A stretch of DNA of 64,000 bases from Noviluteimonas sp052115395 (lineage in GTDB: Bacteria > Pseudomonadota > Gammaproteobacteria > Xanthomonadales > Xanthomonadaceae), in NCBI GenBank assembly GCA_052115395.1, contig JBFRGO010000001.1; one strand, 5' to 3'. Below the pieces are notes generated by a model. The model saw nothing but the letters and a program-made list of their open reading frames with translations, was not told the DNA's origin and did not search any database. A program made the translations under genes and the position numbers. Of this stretch, positions 60,824 to 64,000 are shown piece by piece. Each line of letters begins with the position of its first letter. The first letter of the stretch is position 1.

Positions 60824-61974
60824 ACCTGGTGTTCCTGCTGCCCGCCGGGCTCGCGGCGCTGGCGGCCGTGCTGCTGCCGCTGGTCATCCACCTCGCGCGT
60901 CGCAGCGAACAACGCCCGACGGTGTTCGCCGCGTTGCAGTGGCTGCGGCAGAAGCCGAAGCCGCGGCATCGGATCCGTTTCGACGAGTGGCCGTTGTTGG
61001 TCGTGCGCGTGTTGCTCGTGGCGTTGGTCGGCATGTTGCTTGCGAAGCCGGTGCTGTTCGGCGCCGCGAGTCATGCGCCCTACGTGGCGGTGGCGCCCGG
61101 AATCGACGTGGCGCGCGCGAAACAAACGACAGTGCCCGGCGATGCGCGATGGCATTGGTTGGCGCCGGGGTTTCCGGCGTTGTCGTCGGCGCCGCCTTCA
61201 TCGGAGGCATCGATCACCAGCGCGTTGCGTGAACTCGATGCGGTCTTGCCGTCGGATGTCGCGTTGACCGTGCTGGTGCCGGCGCAGCTGGATGGCGTGG
61301 ATGCGCAGATCCCGAAGCTCAGTCGCCGCGTCGATTGGCGCATCGTGGAAAGCCCCGCGCCCGCCGCGAACAGCGTTGGAGAGAAGGCCGGCCCGCCGAT
61401 CCCCCTCCCGATTCGCTATGCACCCGAACGCAAGGATGCGATGCGCTATTTGCGCGCAGCAAGCGTCGCCTGGCGCGCGTCGCCCGACATCGCGAACGCC
61501 ACCCAACCGCTGACCCCGAAATCCACGCGCGTGGCCTGGCTCGTGCCTGGCGCGGTTCCCGCGCAGATCATCGAGTGGATGCGCGCAGGCGGGACCGCTT
61601 TGCTCGATGCGCAGGCGACGATCGCCGACATGCCGCCGCTCGTGCCCGTTTGGCGCGACGACACGGACACGGTGTTGGTGGAAGGCGCGGCGTTCGGGCG
61701 CGGGCGCGTGCTGCGTTTCACCACGCCGCTCGTGCCCGCACGGATGCCCGTGCTGCTCGAAGGCGATTTCCCGCAACAATTGCGTGCGGCGCTCGATCCG
61801 GCGCCTGCGATGCCGGCCCGCGTCGCCGCCGCCGATCATGCGCCGACCACCGGCGCGGCCGCGTTCCCGCCCGCGCCGCGCGATGCGACGCCGTGGTGGG
61901 TGCTGTTGGTCCTGCTCGTGTTCGCCCTCGAGCGGTGGCTGGCGACGCGGCCGCGTCGCGGGGTGATGCCATGA
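60820..61974 (+). CDS. BatA-like membrane protein
   Basis: This 384-residue protein begins with the BatA N-terminal motif (NLVFLLPAGLAALAAVLLPLVIH), two helices (about 1-22 and 57-78), a long periplasmic region that lacks a recognisable full vWA metal site, and a C-terminal helix (WWVLLVLLVFALERWLA). It starts at GTG overlapping the DUF58 stop and ends with an ATGA overlap into the next gene. Function is inferred from cluster position only. Confidence 0.82.
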   Translation: MNLVFLLPAGLAALAAVLLPLVIHLARRSEQRPTVFAALQWLRQKPKPRHRIRFDEWPLLVVRVLLVALVGMLLAKPVLFGAASHAPYVAVAPGIDVARAKQTTVPGDARWHWLAPGFPALSSAPPSSEASITSALRELDAVLPSDVALTVLVPAQLDGVDAQIPKLSRRVDWRIVESPAPAANSVGEKAGPPIPLPIRYAPERKDAMRYLRAASVAWRASPDIANATQPLTPKSTRVAWLVPGAVPAQIIEWMRAGGTALLDAQATIADMPPLVPVWRDDTDTVLVEGAAFGRGRVLRFTTPLVPARMPVLLEGDFPQQLRAALDPAPAMPARVAAADHAPTTGAAAFPPAPRDATPWWVLLVLLVFALERWLATRPRRGVMP

Positions 61975-64000
61975 GCATCGCCGCGCGTCTGCAGACGTGG
62001 TTGAACGCCGTGCGCGTGCGATGCGGCATCGATCTCGCGCTCGCCTGCCTGCCCTGGGTCGCGCTGGCGATTGTGTTGTCATGGCGCCTCGGGGGCGCGC
62101 TCGGCGCGGTCTTCGTCGCCGTACTCGCGATCGCCGCGGTCTTCCTGTTCGCGCGCCGGCGCATGCATCGCCTCGACACGGCGTGGTTGATCCGCGAACT
62201 CGACGCGCGACGCCCGGACCTGGAGGACAGCACCGATCTGCTGTTCGCAAAGACCGAAACGCTGACGACGCTCGAGCGCCTGCAGGTTGCGCGGCTTGGT
62301 GCGCGACTGGAATCGACGCCCGCGCCCGATCTTCGCCCGCGCTGGTCCGTGCGCACCATCGCATTCGGCGGCGTGTTCGCAGCGCTCGCCATCGCCGCGA
62401 TCCTCGCGTGGCCGGAACGACAGCCGGTCACGTTCGACAACGTGCTCGCGAACATCGGCGTTTCCACCGCGAAGCCGACGCACACGCGCATCGTCGCGCA
62501 AACCCTGGCCATCGCGCCGCCGGCGTATACCCGCTTGCCTGCACGCGAAACGACCACGCTCGATGCGAAGGCCCCACAGGGAACTCGCCTGCAATGGACG
62601 CTGCGGTTCGCGCCCCAGCCGCAACGTGCCGAACTGGTCTTCCACGATGGCCGCACGCTTGCACTCACGCGCGAAGGCGAGGACTGGCGCGCGACCGATG
62701 CACTCGCGCGTTCGGCGCTCTATCGCATCGTCCTGCTCGATGCACCGCCCTTGCAGAAGACCACGCTCCATCGCCTCGATGCGATCGCCGATCGCCCGCC
62801 GGAACTTCGCGTGGTCGCGCCCGATCGCGGATTGACGCTGATGAAGACCGGCCAGCGCACCTGGTCGCTCGCGTTCGAAGGCACCGACGACTACGGGCTG
62901 TCGCCGAACGCGCGCCTGCACATCACCGTCGCACACGGGAGCGGCGAGGCCATCGAATTCCGCGAACAACAGCTCGGCGTCGGCGGCACTGGCACCGCCA
63001 CGACGAAACGCTACGCGCGCCAACTCGATCTGGGGGCGTTGGGCCTCGCGGAGGGCGACGACCTGGTGGCGCAACTGCGGGTGGACGACAACCGCTCACC
63101 CGGCGCGCAAACCGTGCGCAGCGCGAGCGTCATCCTGCGCTGGCCGCCCGACCTGGGCGCGGAAGCCACGGGCGTGGACGGCATGGTCAAGAAAGTGCTG
63201 CCCGCGTATTTCCGCAGCCAGCGCCAGATCATCATCGACGCCGAAGCGTTGTTGAAGGAAAAACGCACGCTCGCCAACGAACGTTTCCTCAAGCGCAGCG
63301 ACGAGATCGGTGTGGACCAACGCATCCTGCGGCTGCGCTATGGCCAGTTCCTCGGCGAAGAAGCCGAAGGCGAGCCGCAAGCGCCGCCCACGAACGACGC
63401 GGCGCCGACGGCGCCCACCTTCGGCCAGGACGCCGCCGTGGTGGAGGAATTCGGCCACACGCACGATCAACCCGAAGCCGCGACGCTGCTGGATCCGGAT
63501 ACGCGCGCGACACTCAAGAAAGCCCTCGACCAGATGTGGCAATCCGAACTGCACCTGCGGCAGGGCACGCCGCAGGACGCCTTGCCGTACGCGTATCGCG
63601 CACTGGGTTTCATCAAGCAGGTGCAGCAGGCCACGCGCATCTACCTGGCGCGCGTGGGCACCGAGTTGCCGCCGATCGACGAATCGCGCCGCATGGGCGG
63701 CGACCGCGGCGCGATCACGCGCGGCGACGCGCTTTCGGCGGGCGCAGCGCCGGATCCGGAACTGGCGGCCCTCTGGCGCGCCCTGGAGGACGGGCCGCGC
63801 GCCTCGCGTGTCGACTTCGCCGCACTGGAACGCTGGTTGGGCGCGCATCAATCGCAGTTGTCCGATCCCCTGGCGTTCGTCGCCGCCATCGAAGCCTTGC
63901 GGACGCAACCGGCTTGCGATCGCTGCCGTCGGGAGCTACGCGCACTGCTCTGGCCGCTGCTGCGCCGGCCGGCTGCGAACGTGGCGCGGCGCGCAGGCGA
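61971..64000 (+). CDS. DUF4175-like membrane protein, truncated by the window end
   Basis: The frame stays open from the ATG at 61971 to the last base (over 675 codons), so the 3' end lies outside. Two or three N-terminal helices (about residues 20-65 and 120-145) precede a large, mostly extracytoplasmic region with RTWSLAFEGTDDYGLSPNARL and DDNRSPGA typical of the DUF4175 family, then a helical charged domain. ATGA overlap couples it to the BatA-like gene. It completes the visible MoxR cluster. Confidence 0.85.
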   Translation, partial: MSIAARLQTWLNAVRVRCGIDLALACLPWVALAIVLSWRLGGALGAVFVAVLAIAAVFLFARRRMHRLDTAWLIRELDARRPDLEDSTDLLFAKTETLTTLERLQVARLGARLESTPAPDLRPRWSVRTIAFGGVFAALAIAAILAWPERQPVTFDNVLANIGVSTAKPTHTRIVAQTLAIAPPAYTRLPARETTTLDAKAPQGTRLQWTLRFAPQPQRAELVFHDGRTLALTREGEDWRATDALARSALYRIVLLDAPPLQKTTLHRLDAIADRPPELRVVAPDRGLTLMKTGQRTWSLAFEGTDDYGLSPNARLHITVAHGSGEAIEFREQQLGVGGTGTATTKRYARQLDLGALGLAEGDDLVAQLRVDDNRSPGAQTVRSASVILRWPPDLGAEATGVDGMVKKVLPAYFRSQRQIIIDAEALLKEKRTLANERFLKRSDEIGVDQRILRLRYGQFLGEEAEGEPQAPPTNDAAPTAPTFGQDAAVVEEFGHTHDQPEAATLLDPDTRATLKKALDQMWQSELHLRQGTPQDALPYAYRALGFIKQVQQATRIYLARVGTELPPIDESRRMGGDRGAITRGDALSAGAAPDPELAALWRALEDGPRASRVDFAALERWLGAHQSQLSDPLAFVAAIEALRTQPACDRCRRELRALLWPLLRRPAANVARRAG

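Overview
The window is one gene-dense, high-GC stretch with short intergenic gaps and many 4-base stop/start overlaps (ATGA or GTGA). Gene content and order point to a gammaproteobacterium of the Xanthomonadaceae/Lysobacteraceae, probably Lysobacter or a close relative. The evidence is the comEC-exbB-exbD-msbA-lpxK-kdsB run, the lolCE-lolD cassette, a secreted PNGase A-like protein, a chaperone-usher operon of spore-coat-U type, and a perfect CRP/Clp-type operator. This placement is inferred from gene content; no 16S or other phylogenetic marker was analysed.

Layout. (1) 1-3.7 kb: the end of a VOC-family gene, two tiny membrane proteins, then on the minus strand a ygfX-like gene, the lolC/E permease, lolD and a small membrane protein. 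(2) 3.8-14.9 kb, plus strand: comEC, an ExbB/ExbD pair, lipid A and Kdo genes (msbA, lpxK, kdsB), an NHL-repeat protein with a thioredoxin-like domain that lacks its cysteines, uvrC and pgsA. tRNA-Gly (with its own consensus promoter and terminator) and tRNA-Cys follow. (3) 15-25 kb: a broken acyltransferase remnant, an AI-2E-family permease, a PNGase A-like secreted protein, two DUF1801 genes, assorted exported proteins, the DUF3300/DUF2950 pair and a GDT1-type cation exporter. (4) 25-35.5 kb: tRNA-Leu, a FUSC-like protein, a yceH-like gene, an EF-hand protein, a two-component system with a degenerate kinase, and divergent to it an operon of LtaS-like transferase, PAP2 phosphatase, COG4705 membrane protein and a second PAP2 protein. 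(5) 35.5-40.5 kb: a five-gene chaperone-usher pilus operon with a Clp-like operator and an internal hairpin after the first subunit. (6) 40.5-55 kb: a frameshifted Calx-beta protein, DNA ligase D, a SRAP protein, a nucleotide-sugar dehydrogenase, an FMN glutamate-synthase-like enzyme, GNAT enzymes, an ArsC-like reductase, a Phd-antitoxin/zeta-like toxin pair, a 49-residue zinc-ribbon gene, an AraC regulator and an M14 peptidase. (7) 55.2-64 kb: a seven-gene run of exported TldD, TldE, DUF4159, MoxR ATPase, DUF58, BatA-like protein and DUF4175, cut by the window end.

How the genes fit together. Much of the window concerns the cell envelope: lipoprotein release, lipid A export and synthesis, phospholipid synthesis, polyol-phosphate and PAP2 lipid chemistry, pili and secreted enzymes. 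The least explained systems are the TldD/TldE-MoxR-DUF58 cluster, whose TldD carries a twin-arginine signal while its partner has none; the LtaS/PAP2/COG4705 operon facing a two-component system whose kinase appears to lack an ATP-binding domain; and the zeta-like kinase paired with a Phd-type antitoxin. No insertion sequence, prophage, CRISPR array or rRNA was seen.
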